A stretch of DNA of 34,675 nt from a bacterium (GCA_021811565.1 JAJZOL010000231.1:1-34675), one strand, 5' to 3'. Positions 9,842-19,966 are shown, counted from the stretch's first letter. Notes: a model not told the origin generated them from the letters alone. Program-made: numbers and translations.

Positions 9842-10570
9842 GTGTCGAAAATAATAAAAACCACCGAACAGACTCACGCGGCGATATTCGAGGATATTGA
9901 ACAGATTGCGGAGGAGGAACGAAGTCGAATTTTCGGCGCCCCGTCAGAGCCCGAGGATATCCAGATACTCCGCGAGGAGACCCAAAAGGAATGCCAACGA
10001 CTCATCCTAGAAGCGAAGGAACAGGCGAAAGCGATTCGCGCCCAAGCGAAAGAGGAGGGCTATAATCAAGGCAAGGAGAATGGATACCGGCAAGGTTTTG
10101 AAAACGGTATGGCTCAAATGGCGGAGGAGAAAGAGCGTTATCGATCCCAACTGGAAAGCTTCGTCGCTTTGATCGAAGAAGAGAGATTGAGACTTTGGAA
10201 AGAGGCGGAACCTCAAATTGTGCAGTTCGCACTTGAGATAGCGCAAAAGATCGTCAAGGATGAGGCTCGTATCAATCACGAGGTGGCGATCTCCGTCATT
10301 AAGAACGCGATGAGACGCATCGTGGATACCAATAACATCCGCATACGTGTGAACGGCTCCGATCTCGAGGCCGTGCGCGGAGCGCGAGAGGATATCGCCC
10401 AGTTGGTGGATGGCATCCGCCATCTTGAGATCGTCGAGGATAGACGTGTGTCGCCGGGCGGATGCGTGGTGGAAACGAGCGGAGGGAATATCGATTCGCG
10501 CATTGAGACACAACTCGCGGAAGTGGAGAAACTGTTCACAACCGGATCCGCTAATTCCGCTGCTTCTTAA
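9842..10570 (+). CDS. fliH: Flagellar assembly protein FliH (GTG start)
   Basis: 242 aa charged coiled-coil. GYNQGKENGYRQGFENGMAQ, QFALEIAQKIVKDEA and VSPGGCVVETSGGNIDSRIETQLAEVEKLF are FliH-like. Located between fliG and fliI. Confidence 0.88.
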   Translation: MSKIIKTTEQTHAAIFEDIEQIAEEERSRIFGAPSEPEDIQILREETQKECQRLILEAKEQAKAIRAQAKEEGYNQGKENGYRQGFENGMAQMAEEKERYRSQLESFVALIEEERLRLWKEAEPQIVQFALEIAQKIVKDEARINHEVAISVIKNAMRRIVDTNNIRIRVNGSDLEAVRGAREDIAQLVDGIRHLEIVEDRRVSPGGCVVETSGGNIDSRIETQLAEVEKLFTTGSANSAAS

Positions 10571-10592
10571 CGTATGATGCAAGGAACTCACG

Positions 10593-11939
10593 ATGCAAGA
10601 CTTGAAGATTCCTTCCGAACCACTTCCTCCTATCAATTTGGACAGATATCGCCAAGCTCTGAGCCGATTCGACTCCGTGAAAATGAATGGAAGAGTGGTG
10701 CAGGTGATTGGCTTGGTGATAGAATCCTGCGGCCCCTCCGCGATGATAGGCGAAATATGCAATATCATAGTGGATCGCTTTAAACCTCCGGTTTTAGCGG
10801 AGGTGGTGGGTTTTCGCGAAAACAGGGCGTTGCTGATGCCGCTCGGGGTGATGGAGGGTATCAAGCCAGGCAGCGAGATCGTGGCGACTCGCTCCATGCA
10901 CCATATAAACGTCGGAGAGGAGCTACTGGGCAGAGTGTTGGATGGATTGGGCAATCCCATCGATGACAAAGGCTCCCTTCAAACCACCCAAAGCTATCCG
11001 GTTAATTCCTCCCCTCCAAACTCGCTGCAGAGGAAAAGAATTACCGATCCCCTCCCGATGGGGATAAGAGCCATCGATTCCTGCCTAACCATCGGCAGAG
11101 GACAACGTGTAGGGATATTCGCCGGTTCCGGAGTGGGAAAGAGCACCACGCTTGGTATGATCGCACGCAACTCCAAGGCGGATGTGAACGTGATTGCATT
11201 AACCGGTGAGCGCGGCAGGGAGGTGCGTGATTTCATTGAGGAGTCGTTGGGCGAGGAGGGATTGGCTAGATCCGTGGTGGTGGTCGCCACATCCGATCAG
11301 CCTGCACTCGTAAGAATAAAATCGGCGTTGGTCGCCACGACTATCGCGGAGTTTTTCCGAGACCAAGGGGCGGATGTCATCCTGATGATGGATTCCGTCA
11401 CTCGCCTCGCCTTGGCGCAGAGGGAGGTCGGATTGGCGATCGGAGAGCCTCCCGCAACTAGGGGATACACTCCATCGGTCTTCGCGTTGCTACCCAAATT
11501 ACTTGAAAGAGCGGGCACTTCGGACAAGGGAAGCATTACCGGGCTTTATACGGTTTTGGTGGAAGGGGATGACATGAACGAGCCGGTTGCGGACGCGGTT
11601 CGAGGGATATTGGACGGACACATCGTCCTATCTCGCGCCTTGGCTCACCAGAACCACTATCCCGCCATCGACGTCCTGCAGAGCGTCTCTCGTGTTATGC
11701 CCTCCATCACCTCCCCGGTGCATCGGACCGCAGCGGGAGAGTTGCGATCCTTACTATCGGCATATCGCGATGCGGAGGATCTGATTAACATTGGCGCGTA
11801 TGTGGAGGGTTCGAACCCGCTCATCGACCGCGCGAAACGGCATATCGACAAAATACGAGGCTTCCTGCGGCAGGATTCCTCGGAATCAGCGGACTATCAG
11901 AATTCATTGCAAAAGTTACAGGAGATTTTCATAACTTAG
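10593..11939 (+). CDS. fliI: Flagellum-specific ATPase FliI
   Basis: 448 aa with Walker A GIFAGSGVGKSTTLGMIARNS, Walker B VILMMDSVTRLALAQREVGLAIGEPPATRGYTPSVFALLPKLLERAG, and TVLVEGDDMNEPVADAVRGILDGHIVLSR. Confidence 0.96.
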   Translation: MQDLKIPSEPLPPINLDRYRQALSRFDSVKMNGRVVQVIGLVIESCGPSAMIGEICNIIVDRFKPPVLAEVVGFRENRALLMPLGVMEGIKPGSEIVATRSMHHINVGEELLGRVLDGLGNPIDDKGSLQTTQSYPVNSSPPNSLQRKRITDPLPMGIRAIDSCLTIGRGQRVGIFAGSGVGKSTTLGMIARNSKADVNVIALTGERGREVRDFIEESLGEEGLARSVVVVATSDQPALVRIKSALVATTIAEFFRDQGADVILMMDSVTRLALAQREVGLAIGEPPATRGYTPSVFALLPKLLERAGTSDKGSITGLYTVLVEGDDMNEPVADAVRGILDGHIVLSRALAHQNHYPAIDVLQSVSRVMPSITSPVHRTAAGELRSLLSAYRDAEDLINIGAYVEGSNPLIDRAKRHIDKIRGFLRQDSSESADYQNSLQKLQEIFIT

Positions 11940-12000
11940 TATTCACTCAGGGTTTGAGAGAATGAAACTCAATCCAAGACAACCGGTATAAACATGGATT

Positions 12001-12435
12001 ATGCGTAAATTTGAATTCCGATTTGAAACGGTTTTGAAACACCGAACCATAATAGAGGAGATGAAAGCCCTCGCTTTAGGAAGAGTTGAGCATGAGCTTT
12101 CTGAATGCGATGACCGAATCGCCCTTCTCCAAGCCAAAGTGAAAGAGACATACTCGCATTCGCCAATGTCATTTGCTGGAGACCCCTTGATAAGGGAAAG
12201 ATACTTGGAGGCGTTGCGAGAAAAGATACGACATGAAAATATCATACGTAATGAAATCATGACGCGTTTGAATCAAGCCAGAACCGAATTAGTTAAGGCG
12301 AGACAGGATCGTGAATCCATCGATAGGATAAAACAGAACGACCTTCTCATATACAAGCACGAAGCTCTCAAGAGCGAACAGGATACGCTCGACGACATAG
12401 CATCAATCCGTGCAAGAAGGAGAGATATGAAATGA
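12001..12435 (+). CDS. fliJ: Flagellar FliJ-like coiled-coil protein
   Basis: 144 aa: KFEFRFETVLKHRTIIEEMKALALGRVEHEL, a heptad-rich protein directly after fliI. Confidence 0.75.
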   Translation: MRKFEFRFETVLKHRTIIEEMKALALGRVEHELSECDDRIALLQAKVKETYSHSPMSFAGDPLIRERYLEALREKIRHENIIRNEIMTRLNQARTELVKARQDRESIDRIKQNDLLIYKHEALKSEQDTLDDIASIRARRRDMK

Positions 12436-13025
12436 GCATCGAATCCGTTCAAGCGCGCATAGCGGAGATAGAGGCGCGCATTCGAGCTTTGACGCCGGAA
12501 GCTCCCGCACCTCAACCCGTATTGCAAGACAAGAGTTATGTGGAGGGAGCGAATATTCCCACTCTTCCACCCGACAAGCCATTCAATGTGGCGTTGGCGG
12601 AGGCGACCGGAGGCGTGAACATAAAACCGGACAACCCACCGTTTTCCCCCGAGATCGAATCCCTGATTTCCAAATACAGCGCCCAATATGGATTGAATCC
12701 AAACTTGGTTAGAGCGGTGATTCGGGTTGAATCGGACGGGAACACAAAATGCGTCTCCTCCAAAGGGGCGATGGGTTTAATGCAATTGATGCCGGAGGAA
12801 TTGAACGAATACGGAGTGAGTAACCCTTTTAATCCCGATGAGAATATCGCTGCGGGGGTAAAGCAACTTTCCGATAAATTGAAACTATTCAATGGAGACT
12901 TGCCTCTCGCACTCGCCGCGTACAATGCCGGTTCCGGAGCCGTGGAAAAATATCACGGTGTTCCACCCTATCCGGAAACGCAACGATATGTTCAAAAGAT
13001 TCTACAAATGATCTCCAATCCATAA
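12432..13025 (+). CDS. Lytic transglycosylase (SLT domain), flagellum-associated
   Basis: ISKYSAQYGLNPNLVRAVIRVESDGNTKCVSSKGAMGLMQLMPEELNEYG...LPLALAAYNAGSGAVEKY. ATGA overlap with fliJ. Confidence 0.92.
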   Translation: MSIESVQARIAEIEARIRALTPEAPAPQPVLQDKSYVEGANIPTLPPDKPFNVALAEATGGVNIKPDNPPFSPEIESLISKYSAQYGLNPNLVRAVIRVESDGNTKCVSSKGAMGLMQLMPEELNEYGVSNPFNPDENIAAGVKQLSDKLKLFNGDLPLALAAYNAGSGAVEKYHGVPPYPETQRYVQKILQMISNP

Positions 13026-13040
13026 GGAGTCGCGAATACA

Positions 13041-13520
13041 TTGAAGTATGTTTTAGCGGTTTTGATACCGTTACTGATTATAGGAGGGGTGGTCTTCGGA
13101 TTGATGTATTCGAAGGTGGTCCCGTTCGCGTCCGTGAAAACAACCAAGGCGTCGAAACAAGCGTCAACACCGGCATCCACCGCAAGCTCTCCCACATACA
13201 CCGCCTCCAGCGCCAATTCCAAGCCGACCTCCAGCGCATCAAGCTATCCCGCTTCCATGAACACCTCGCCAAGCTACCCCTCTTCGACAGCGGCAACCGT
13301 GGTTTCCACCCCGGACCCGAACGCGGAAGAGAATGCGGCGCATCTGGCATCGGTTTACGAGCAGATGCAACCCCAGGACGCAGTGAAAATCCTCGCCAAA
13401 CTGCCGGATCCGATTGTTGTAAAATTGCTTGGCAAAATGGATAGCATGCAGGTCAGCAAAATATTGCCCCTCCTACCGGTGGATCGTTCCGTGCGGATCA
13501 CCAAGGAATTGATGAAATGA
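13041..13520 (+). CDS. MotE-like protein (TM, Ser/Thr/Pro linker, MgtE-N-like domain), TTG start
   Basis: N-terminal TM segment, S/T/P/A-rich linker, then LASVYEQMQPQDAVKILAKLPDPIVVKLLGKMDSMQVSKILPLLPVDRSVRIT. Confidence 0.75.
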   Translation: MKYVLAVLIPLLIIGGVVFGLMYSKVVPFASVKTTKASKQASTPASTASSPTYTASSANSKPTSSASSYPASMNTSPSYPSSTAATVVSTPDPNAEENAAHLASVYEQMQPQDAVKILAKLPDPIVVKLLGKMDSMQVSKILPLLPVDRSVRITKELMK

Positions 13521-14059
13521 ATGGCAAACACATCGCTTTGGTTATCATCGTATTGGCAGTATGCGCAGGGTGCTGGCGCTTGTGGTTAAAAAACAGTGCG
13601 CATATGGATGATCCGTTCGAGTCATGGAGCCCCACGCAAGAGGATATATTAAAAGCCGTGGGCGGAGGCGGCCCTGGCAACTGGCGAGATGAACGGCATC
13701 TCAAGTTCTCGGCAATGTTTCAGAAACGTTTTCGATCCAGAAGATACCCTGTTCGTATTTTCTTCACCAGCCCGAATAAGGCCATTCTCTTCTGCGGCGC
13801 AATGATCCCTGTCGGTCAGATAGCGCATATCTCGCTACAAGCGTTTAACGAGGCGAAAGGCGTATTCAATAAAAATTACGATGTGGAAGTGTTTGAAACC
13901 TATATCATGCTGCGCCCGCGCAAACTGGCGGACGTCCGGATGGACGGGAAATATGGCGTGCCGATATGCAAGTTCGTTTGGGCTGAACCGAACGAACGAC
14001 CTCAGTATCTAATTCACTACCCTACAAATCCAACCTCTAACGATGCTTCTCAGCCATAA
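13517..14059 (+). CDS. Uncharacterised membrane-anchored protein at the end of the flagellar operon
   Basis: 180 aa with N-terminal TM (IALVIIVLAVCAGCWRLWL). Its start overlaps the upstream stop. No family recognised. Confidence 0.7.
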   Translation: MNGKHIALVIIVLAVCAGCWRLWLKNSAHMDDPFESWSPTQEDILKAVGGGGPGNWRDERHLKFSAMFQKRFRSRRYPVRIFFTSPNKAILFCGAMIPVGQIAHISLQAFNEAKGVFNKNYDVEVFETYIMLRPRKLADVRMDGKYGVPICKFVWAEPNERPQYLIHYPTNPTSNDASQP

Positions 14060-14065
14060 GATGCG

Positions 14066-14263
14066 CTACGCGGCTTCGCGAATTTCGGGCGGGGTGTCCC
14101 AGCCGATAAGGCACATCGTGGTGGCGGCGGTGTGATGTTTTCCATGGGCGATGAAGATGACCACTTCACCGTAAATTTGAATTTCGGCGTGTTCGTAGTA
14201 GGTGCCGGCGCTATGTCCGGGTTCGGTGACGCTAAGTGTTCCCTTGCCTTCGATGATAATCAT
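14066..14263 (-). CDS. Small hypothetical protein (65 aa)
   Basis: MIIIEGKGTLSVTEPGHSAGTYYEHAEIQIYGEVVIFIAHGKHH..., with a clear RBS (AGGAGG before the ATG). The 5' part of the longer ORF (to 14485) is probably not translated. Confidence 0.6.
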   Translation of the reverse strand: MIIIEGKGTLSVTEPGHSAGTYYEHAEIQIYGEVVIFIAHGKHHTAATTMCLIGWDTPPEIREAA

Positions 14264-14618
14264 TTCCGTCCTCCTATTGATGCTCGCGAATTCACTGCCA
14301 TTGTTCCCATTATAACAAATCTTTGAAGGAGTCACAACTTTTATTTTTTGTGTGACTTGCAAAAAATCATTCCGCCCAATGGGCATTCCGGTTATTTCAC
14401 AACGTATATGATTGTATGAGGTAATAAAGCGAAACAAATATGGTTGTGAGGGAGGCATTTGCAAAATTCCGCGTAACGAAATCACAATGCGCGGTCTTCA
14501 TCTTAAAACAGGCGGGCAAAATCAATTTGCAATTTCCCGATCGGGCTGATGAAACACGGATTTGATAGTTCCTTGTTTAGTGAAGGTTTTCCGCAAGGTC
14601 TGATGGGAGGTGGTCCTA

Positions 14619-15083
14619 ATGAACCGAAGACTTGCATGCGTGGGAACGATGATCCTTTTATTAGGAGCGATGAGTGTCATGGCATACGGAGAGTCGGAGA
14701 AACCGGCGGATACGAATAAGCCCCTCTTCTCCTGTTCCGGATTGAGAAGTTCCATCAAGCAAAAAGAGACCGTTATTATCCATGACGCCAAGGCTTTCAG
14801 CGATTTGTGGCAGAGATACAACGGCGACAAGGATGTTTCCGTACCGAAAGTGGATTTCTCCAAGTACGACGTGGTGGCGGTGTTTGCTGGCATGAAACCC
14901 ACCGGCGGATACGCGGTGGAGATTGAGGATTTGCAAAAGAAGAACGGAAAGAATTTCATCCCCGTCAAACTGATCTCTCCATCCAAAGGAATGATAGTGG
15001 TGCAGATGATCACCTATCCCTTTGCCATGAAGGCGGTGCCTAAGCTCCCTGCGAACACGCAGATCGATTTCAATGAGAAATAA
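14619..15083 (+). CDS. Secreted protein with a PrcB C-terminal-like (protease-complex) domain
   Basis: Signal peptide (LACVGTMILLLGAMSVMAYG), then YDVVAVFAGMKPTGGYAVEIEDL...VKLISPSKGMIVVQMITYPFAMKAVPK, the PrcB_C pattern. Confidence 0.65.
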   Translation: MNRRLACVGTMILLLGAMSVMAYGESEKPADTNKPLFSCSGLRSSIKQKETVIIHDAKAFSDLWQRYNGDKDVSVPKVDFSKYDVVAVFAGMKPTGGYAVEIEDLQKKNGKNFIPVKLISPSKGMIVVQMITYPFAMKAVPKLPANTQIDFNEK

Positions 15084-15088
15084 AATTA

Positions 15089-15122
15089 GGCGTCGGCAGG
15101 GGATCTCCTCCGACGCCATTTT
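15089..15122. terminator. Bidirectional intrinsic terminator between convergent genes
   Basis: GGCGTCGG (15089-15096) and CCGACGCC (15110-15117), followed on + by ATTTTCGTTT and on - by TAATTTTATTTC. Confidence 0.75.
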
Positions 15123-15139
15123 CGTTTGCAGTTACGTGT

Positions 15140-15421
15140 CTATTCGGTGTAATCTTCGATCTCTTCGACTGTATCCTCTTCCAACTCATCATCCTCCAAA
15201 GCGATTTCAGCGGCTGCGCCAATGTGGTTCAGCTCTTCGAGATCATGCAAGTTGCGATGAATATCCACATCCGCCATGCCGGGAATGCGAGGATGCTTCT
15301 GACGGCACTCCTCGCACTGGAACTTCACCTTCGCTCCGGCAAGCCATGCCGGAATGGTGGATATCGGCTTTTTGCATTCGCAACAGTTTACTTCCTTTAA
15401 ATGTTGCTCATCGACTCTCAT
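15140..15421 (-). CDS. Small zinc-ribbon-like (two CxxC) protein with acidic tail
   Basis: VNCCECKKPIS...VKFQCEECRQKHP, then an acidic C-terminus (EDDELEEDTVEEIEDYTE). Confidence 0.65.
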   Translation of the reverse strand: MRVDEQHLKEVNCCECKKPISTIPAWLAGAKVKFQCEECRQKHPRIPGMADVDIHRNLHDLEELNHIGAAAEIALEDDELEEDTVEEIEDYTE

Positions 15422-15458
15422 TCATTGTCCTTTCCGTTTCAGACAAAATGTCTCATAT

Positions 15459-15701
15459 CTATTTATCGGAGGTCTTCTTCTGGGAGGGTTGCTGTGTGAC
15501 GGGCTTTTCATCATAGGATTTTAGCGTAAGAAAGCCATTCGCCAGCATGATTATCGCCCCCGCAAGATACTCCAAACTGGCGTAATGATTGATCGGTTGT
15601 CCTGGCTCCGATATAAGAACGCTATTCGTGGCGAACCCCGCAATGCTTAACACGAATAGAATTACGCCAATCACGATAAAACTATTGAAATATTTTAGCA
15701 A
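15459..15701 (-). CDS. Small membrane protein, hypothetical
   Basis: 80 aa with two hydrophobic segments (FIVIGVILFVLSIAGFA; LEYLAGAIIMLANGFL) and a charged tail. Confidence 0.5.
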   Translation of the reverse strand: MLKYFNSFIVIGVILFVLSIAGFATNSVLISEPGQPINHYASLEYLAGAIIMLANGFLTLKSYDEKPVTQQPSQKKTSDK

Positions 15702-15844
15702 TTCAAACCCCTTTTCGGATCACATCAAAGCGTATCAGTTCCTATCCATGCATATTTCCATGGGCTTTTCGCAATCCTTTATCGCAAGCGTGTAGTATAT
15801 CCGCAAACAATGCAAATGTCAAACATCCCGAGATTTTTTTGCAT

Positions 15845-16666
15845 CTACCCCTTCACCCCTATCCGAATCCTATAGCTGAAATACCATGGGGATGGCGTAT
15901 CCCCCATAATGCGCCTGCATTTTATACGCATTTCCTCCAAACCCAATTTCTCTTCGGACAAACCGGTTTTTAAAAGCGTTTCCACGCTCCCCTGACTCAG
16001 CAACAAACCCACCAACCGTTCCGCATCGCCCATTTCCATATGATGCATGCATATCTCTCTTACATACTGAAAATATCCCGATTCATTGATATTTGCAAGA
16101 TGCTTGTTCTTGCTCCACCGTTTGATCGGCTCGGTTGTTCCAAGCTCCCTTTCGAGGGCGTTAATTTTCGCGGCGGTCTCCCTATAGATCATCTCCGCCA
16201 TGGGAGTAATGACCGGGGGCCAGTCACAATCCACTGTGGCGAAGAGCCCGCCAGGGCGCAATATTCGGTTCACCTCCGCAAGTGTTGTGACAGGGTCCAT
16301 CCAATGAAACGATTGGGAGCAGGCGACGATATCCGCGGAGCCATCCGCAAGGGTGGTGTCGGCGGAGTGACCTTCGATGTAGCGGACAATGGTCCCCTGA
16401 TCCTCGGAAGGCGAGGCTGCCTGAGCGACTTCGCGCATGTCGGGGTTTGGCTCGACCCCGAGAACCTCGCGGGATTTACCGATCCATATTCGCGTGAAAA
16501 GCCCCGTTCCACTGCCAAGGTCCACCACCCTGTCCGCGACGCTCGAACCAAGGTATTGCAATAAAATCCTCGTCAAATCCGCCGGGGGTTGAGGTCGAAA
16601 GCGATCGTATAGATCGGCGTAACCGCTGAAACGCTCCACGTTGGCAACGTTGAATGCACTATTCAT
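15845..16666 (-). CDS. Class I SAM-dependent methyltransferase
   Basis: VVDLGSGTGLFTRIWIGKSREVLGVEPNPDMREVA (motif I), ADIVACSQSFHWMDPVTTLAEVNRILRPGGLFATVD. Confidence 0.9.
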   Translation of the reverse strand: MNSAFNVANVERFSGYADLYDRFRPQPPADLTRILLQYLGSSVADRVVDLGSGTGLFTRIWIGKSREVLGVEPNPDMREVAQAASPSEDQGTIVRYIEGHSADTTLADGSADIVACSQSFHWMDPVTTLAEVNRILRPGGLFATVDCDWPPVITPMAEMIYRETAAKINALERELGTTEPIKRWSKNKHLANINESGYFQYVREICMHHMEMGDAERLVGLLLSQGSVETLLKTGLSEEKLGLEEMRIKCRRIMGDTPSPWYFSYRIRIGVKG

Positions 16667-16765
16667 TTCTCTTTAAAATCCTCGTTATTCATGTAATTGC
16701 GATATTCTCTATGCGGGAGCTTGGTTACACGGGAGATGAATGAAGACGGTATCATCTTCCAATCC

Positions 16766-16785
16766 TTGAAACGCCTCCGTTTCAA
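16766..16785 (-). terminator. Hairpin directly after the stop codon; weak terminator candidate
   Basis: TTGAAACG-CCTC-CGTTTCAA: perfect 8-bp stem with a 4-nt loop abutting the stop at 16786. No strong T-tract. Confidence 0.35.
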
Positions 16786-19158
16786 CTATTTTGGAGTTGC
16801 CAACACCATGGGAAAGCCACAACCATATATCTCCTGCCCCACTTCTCCCGAAAGTGTCCAACCGTCGTTCACATCCTCCACGGGTATGTAAAGAGAGAGG
16901 TCGTTCGGATGGTTTCGACCGTTTATCGGTGTGACGGACCCCTTCGCCATGAACGGAGGCAGTGTGAACCGTAAAACCGTCGGGGCGTATCTTAAAAACT
17001 CTGAAACCATCTCCCGAGCGTCGGAGGGTATGTGGACGGATGCAACTCGTTCATACTCCTCCAACGCCATCATGCTCTGATACTCTTCGAACGCCGCGAC
17101 GTAGGCGCCGGGCATGGCGCTCACCGCGAAAAAGTAGCTGTCTTTTTTGTGATATCCGTAACTTGCATCCCATAACCAGCAATGACGAATGAAATTCGCC
17201 ACCGGTATGAGACTCAGTTTGAGGTAAGAATCATCTCCGGTTATCTTCCACATCCTTGCGCAAGCCGCTGCGGACAACGCCGTGAGATGCATTTCGTAGG
17301 AATAGTTTAAACCGTATGGCTCGATATGCTTCAAGGCTGCCTTAGCCTCGTTAAGGTAACTTCCCTCCTTGAATAGCTGATCCGCCTGCAGCATGAGATA
17401 GGCGTACGCGCCGGTGCAATCCGGCTCGGAATATTCGTGCGAACCCATCGTCTGCGGGTTGTAGAATACGGGAAATTGATAGTCGCAGACGTGGGCGTAG
17501 GTAATGAGATACGGTAAAGATTCCCGAACCAATACCTTCGCCTGACTGTTGCCGAGAATCGCCGCGCGTGATAGTTGTATCAAGGGAAATATCAGATACC
17601 AGCTATCCGCCTTGGTCGGTTGGTCACTCTTGTTCCAATCACTTAGCCAGTGGAGTGATGGAAGATAAAAAGCCCCCAAGCCATTGGCGACCTTCCCCAC
17701 CCAAGGCTCTTGGATTCCTTTGTTCCGTTCGTACATGAATGTGGCGACAAAGGGATCCAACTGTGTCATTAACTCCTCGGCTCCGGAATCCCAAGGCTCA
17801 TTCACATAGTTCCGAAAATAGCTTTTTTCCGTATTGGCGACGCATACTGGGAGAGTGAGATCATGCAAAGTCTTTTGCGCCACATCGTTCCAATCCGTTT
17901 GAACCGTCGGAGGATGGGGAAGTTCATGGTAAATCGCAGTGATCATACTCAGGTACTTCACCGATAACTCAAGAGGCTGCACGCTCTCACCGGGTTGCAG
18001 AATCAGATAACTATCCGCAAGCAACAGGTGCGTTCCTGCGGGAAAAATCATCTGCGAATTCACTGGAATCCGATATCCGAAACCGCTCATCTCCGCTTTT
18101 ACCGCCGCATCGGGGGAGACATGCGCGGCTTCGAAATAGGGGTCCAACGCCGAGTAGTTCTCCACATACAGCGCTGTCCCCCCTATAAACGGGTTGGCGG
18201 GGAGAAAAGCCTCCCCGGTTTCATAACCCACCTGTCCGAACTGATGCGCTGCCAGGAGATACGCTTGGGCGTTTGCCTCACCGTTAACCGACCATTTCGC
18301 CATGTAATGGCATTCGGGATCCTCCGAAGGCAAAGCATGAGGTTGTTTCCAGTCGGCGCTCACTGTCCAGTGGAGGATTGGCGTTCTCCCCGGCATCACG
18401 GTCATCCGCGTTTCAAAATCCACCCAATCCTTGGAGGAGTGCACAATGATCGTATTGGCGTTACTCTCCTTTTTCAGAGAATAAGATTGCATTGAAGACT
18501 CATATGGCAAAGGAATCGATATCCCGCCAACCGTTTGAGCGTTCCCGATAATGAATTGGGATGTCGAAGCGGAGAACCCACATCGCCAATCCCCGTCGCG
18601 TAACACCTCATTCTCCTTGATCTTTGCCGTCCCTCCGTAATTCGCGGACGAGGCAAGGAAGATGCGACCAAATGTCACCGTGGCGCCGGGTTGCCCGACG
18701 ACGAAGAGGCGCAGTTCGATGTTTTGACTGCCTTTCCATCCGCCCATCTCCCGGAGGTTCGTCAAATACAATCCGGTTTTATCGCCTCCGGGCGGATTGC
18801 CTTCGATGTCATGGGGGTTTTGAGGGTCGTAGGGGCGATTGTCCATCTTCAAAGCCCAGGACGCACCTTGTCCAAGGGATTTGACCTCGATTGCGAGGAA
18901 CGGAGTTTTGTCGACATTCACGGGAACGATGCGAGTCACCGCCGCCCATGTGCGCCCATCAGGCAGAGTCAAACGAAACCCCTCCCCTTGAACGGCGCTC
19001 ATCGTTGGCCGTCCGCCCCAATCGGGAAGACGCCACATCATCGTGTTTCCCAGATTTTGTGCGCAAACCAAAGCGGGGATTTCGATGAGGAGACATGCGA
19101 AAACGACGATAGCCGCCAGAGAATATGCGCCGCTATTCATTATCCGATTTCGTGACAT
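16786..19158 (-). CDS. Large secreted protein, possible six-hairpin/glycosidase-like C-terminal region
   Basis: 790 aa with signal peptide (AAIVVFACLLIEIPALVCAQ). The alpha-helical C-terminal half has repeated aromatic/His segments resembling six-hairpin folds. RBS GGAGG. Confidence 0.65.
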   Translation of the reverse strand: MSRNRIMNSGAYSLAAIVVFACLLIEIPALVCAQNLGNTMMWRLPDWGGRPTMSAVQGEGFRLTLPDGRTWAAVTRIVPVNVDKTPFLAIEVKSLGQGASWALKMDNRPYDPQNPHDIEGNPPGGDKTGLYLTNLREMGGWKGSQNIELRLFVVGQPGATVTFGRIFLASSANYGGTAKIKENEVLRDGDWRCGFSASTSQFIIGNAQTVGGISIPLPYESSMQSYSLKKESNANTIIVHSSKDWVDFETRMTVMPGRTPILHWTVSADWKQPHALPSEDPECHYMAKWSVNGEANAQAYLLAAHQFGQVGYETGEAFLPANPFIGGTALYVENYSALDPYFEAAHVSPDAAVKAEMSGFGYRIPVNSQMIFPAGTHLLLADSYLILQPGESVQPLELSVKYLSMITAIYHELPHPPTVQTDWNDVAQKTLHDLTLPVCVANTEKSYFRNYVNEPWDSGAEELMTQLDPFVATFMYERNKGIQEPWVGKVANGLGAFYLPSLHWLSDWNKSDQPTKADSWYLIFPLIQLSRAAILGNSQAKVLVRESLPYLITYAHVCDYQFPVFYNPQTMGSHEYSEPDCTGAYAYLMLQADQLFKEGSYLNEAKAALKHIEPYGLNYSYEMHLTALSAAACARMWKITGDDSYLKLSLIPVANFIRHCWLWDASYGYHKKDSYFFAVSAMPGAYVAAFEEYQSMMALEEYERVASVHIPSDAREMVSEFLRYAPTVLRFTLPPFMAKGSVTPINGRNHPNDLSLYIPVEDVNDGWTLSGEVGQEIYGCGFPMVLATPK

Positions 19159-19399
19159 TTGAAGGTATCCTCCAGTATAGGAATGAGAACGTTATCGCAA
19201 TCCTCTTTCAATTCGTTTTCGATGGGATTAGGCAATAAGGTGATCGCTATAATAGGATAGCACCTATTTTGGAACGCATGGAGAACCCATTTTTATTTTT
19301 TCCAAGCAACCTGTAATGGCCTCATCCAACATGGTCATGCTCTCGAATGCGAGTTGTGCGACTAATACAATTACCCGTGGTGTTGAGGATATATTTGGA

Positions 19400-19966
19400 A
19401 TGGATTTCGTCATCTCGGTTTGTTGGATCGTGTTTGTCTTGTATTGGGGCGTCAGCGCCATCGGAACAAAGAAAACGGCGGAGCGCCTAGGCATTGCGGC
19501 GTTGATCAAAAACAGACTTCCGGTGATCCTAGGAGTGATTTTGCTCTTTGCACCCACTCCCAAAACATACCTTCGTTTTCTTGGCGTGCGCATTGTACCG
19601 CATGACGCCGCTCTTATGATCATGGCGGATTTTTTCTGTTTGTCAGGATTGGCGGGAGCCATTTGGGCACGACGCACCATCGGCGGGAACTGGAGCGGCG
19701 ATGTGGTAATCAAGGAGAACCATACCTTGGTGGAGTACGGCCCGTATCGCTGGGTTCGTCATCCTATTTACACTGGTATGCTGCTGATGATGCTCGGAAC
19801 AGCAATGGCTACGGGACATATTGGGGACATTTTGGGTTGGGTCTTAATACTTTGCGGCCTGCTCGTAAAATTGAAGCAGGAAGAATCTCTCATGCTATCG
19901 CATTTCCCGGACGCCTATGCGGATTACATGTCCCGTGTAAAGAGACTCATACCCTACGTGTATTGA
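19400..19966 (+). CDS. Isoprenylcysteine carboxyl methyltransferase (ICMT)-family membrane protein
   Basis: GGNWSGDVVIKENHTLVEYGPYRWVRHPIYTGMLLMMLGTAMATG...KLKQEESLMLSHFPDAYADYMSRVKRLIPYVY. Start assigned to the ATG at 19400; the ORF track begins at 19316. Confidence 0.85.
   Translation: MDFVISVCWIVFVLYWGVSAIGTKKTAERLGIAALIKNRLPVILGVILLFAPTPKTYLRFLGVRIVPHDAALMIMADFFCLSGLAGAIWARRTIGGNWSGDVVIKENHTLVEYGPYRWVRHPIYTGMLLMMLGTAMATGHIGDILGWVLILCGLLVKLKQEESLMLSHFPDAYADYMSRVKRLIPYVY

Noticed and set aside
14102-14110. Second GCCGATAA (FliA -10-like) site
   Set aside because: No TAAA at the proper distance, and it lies inside the 14066..14263 coding region.
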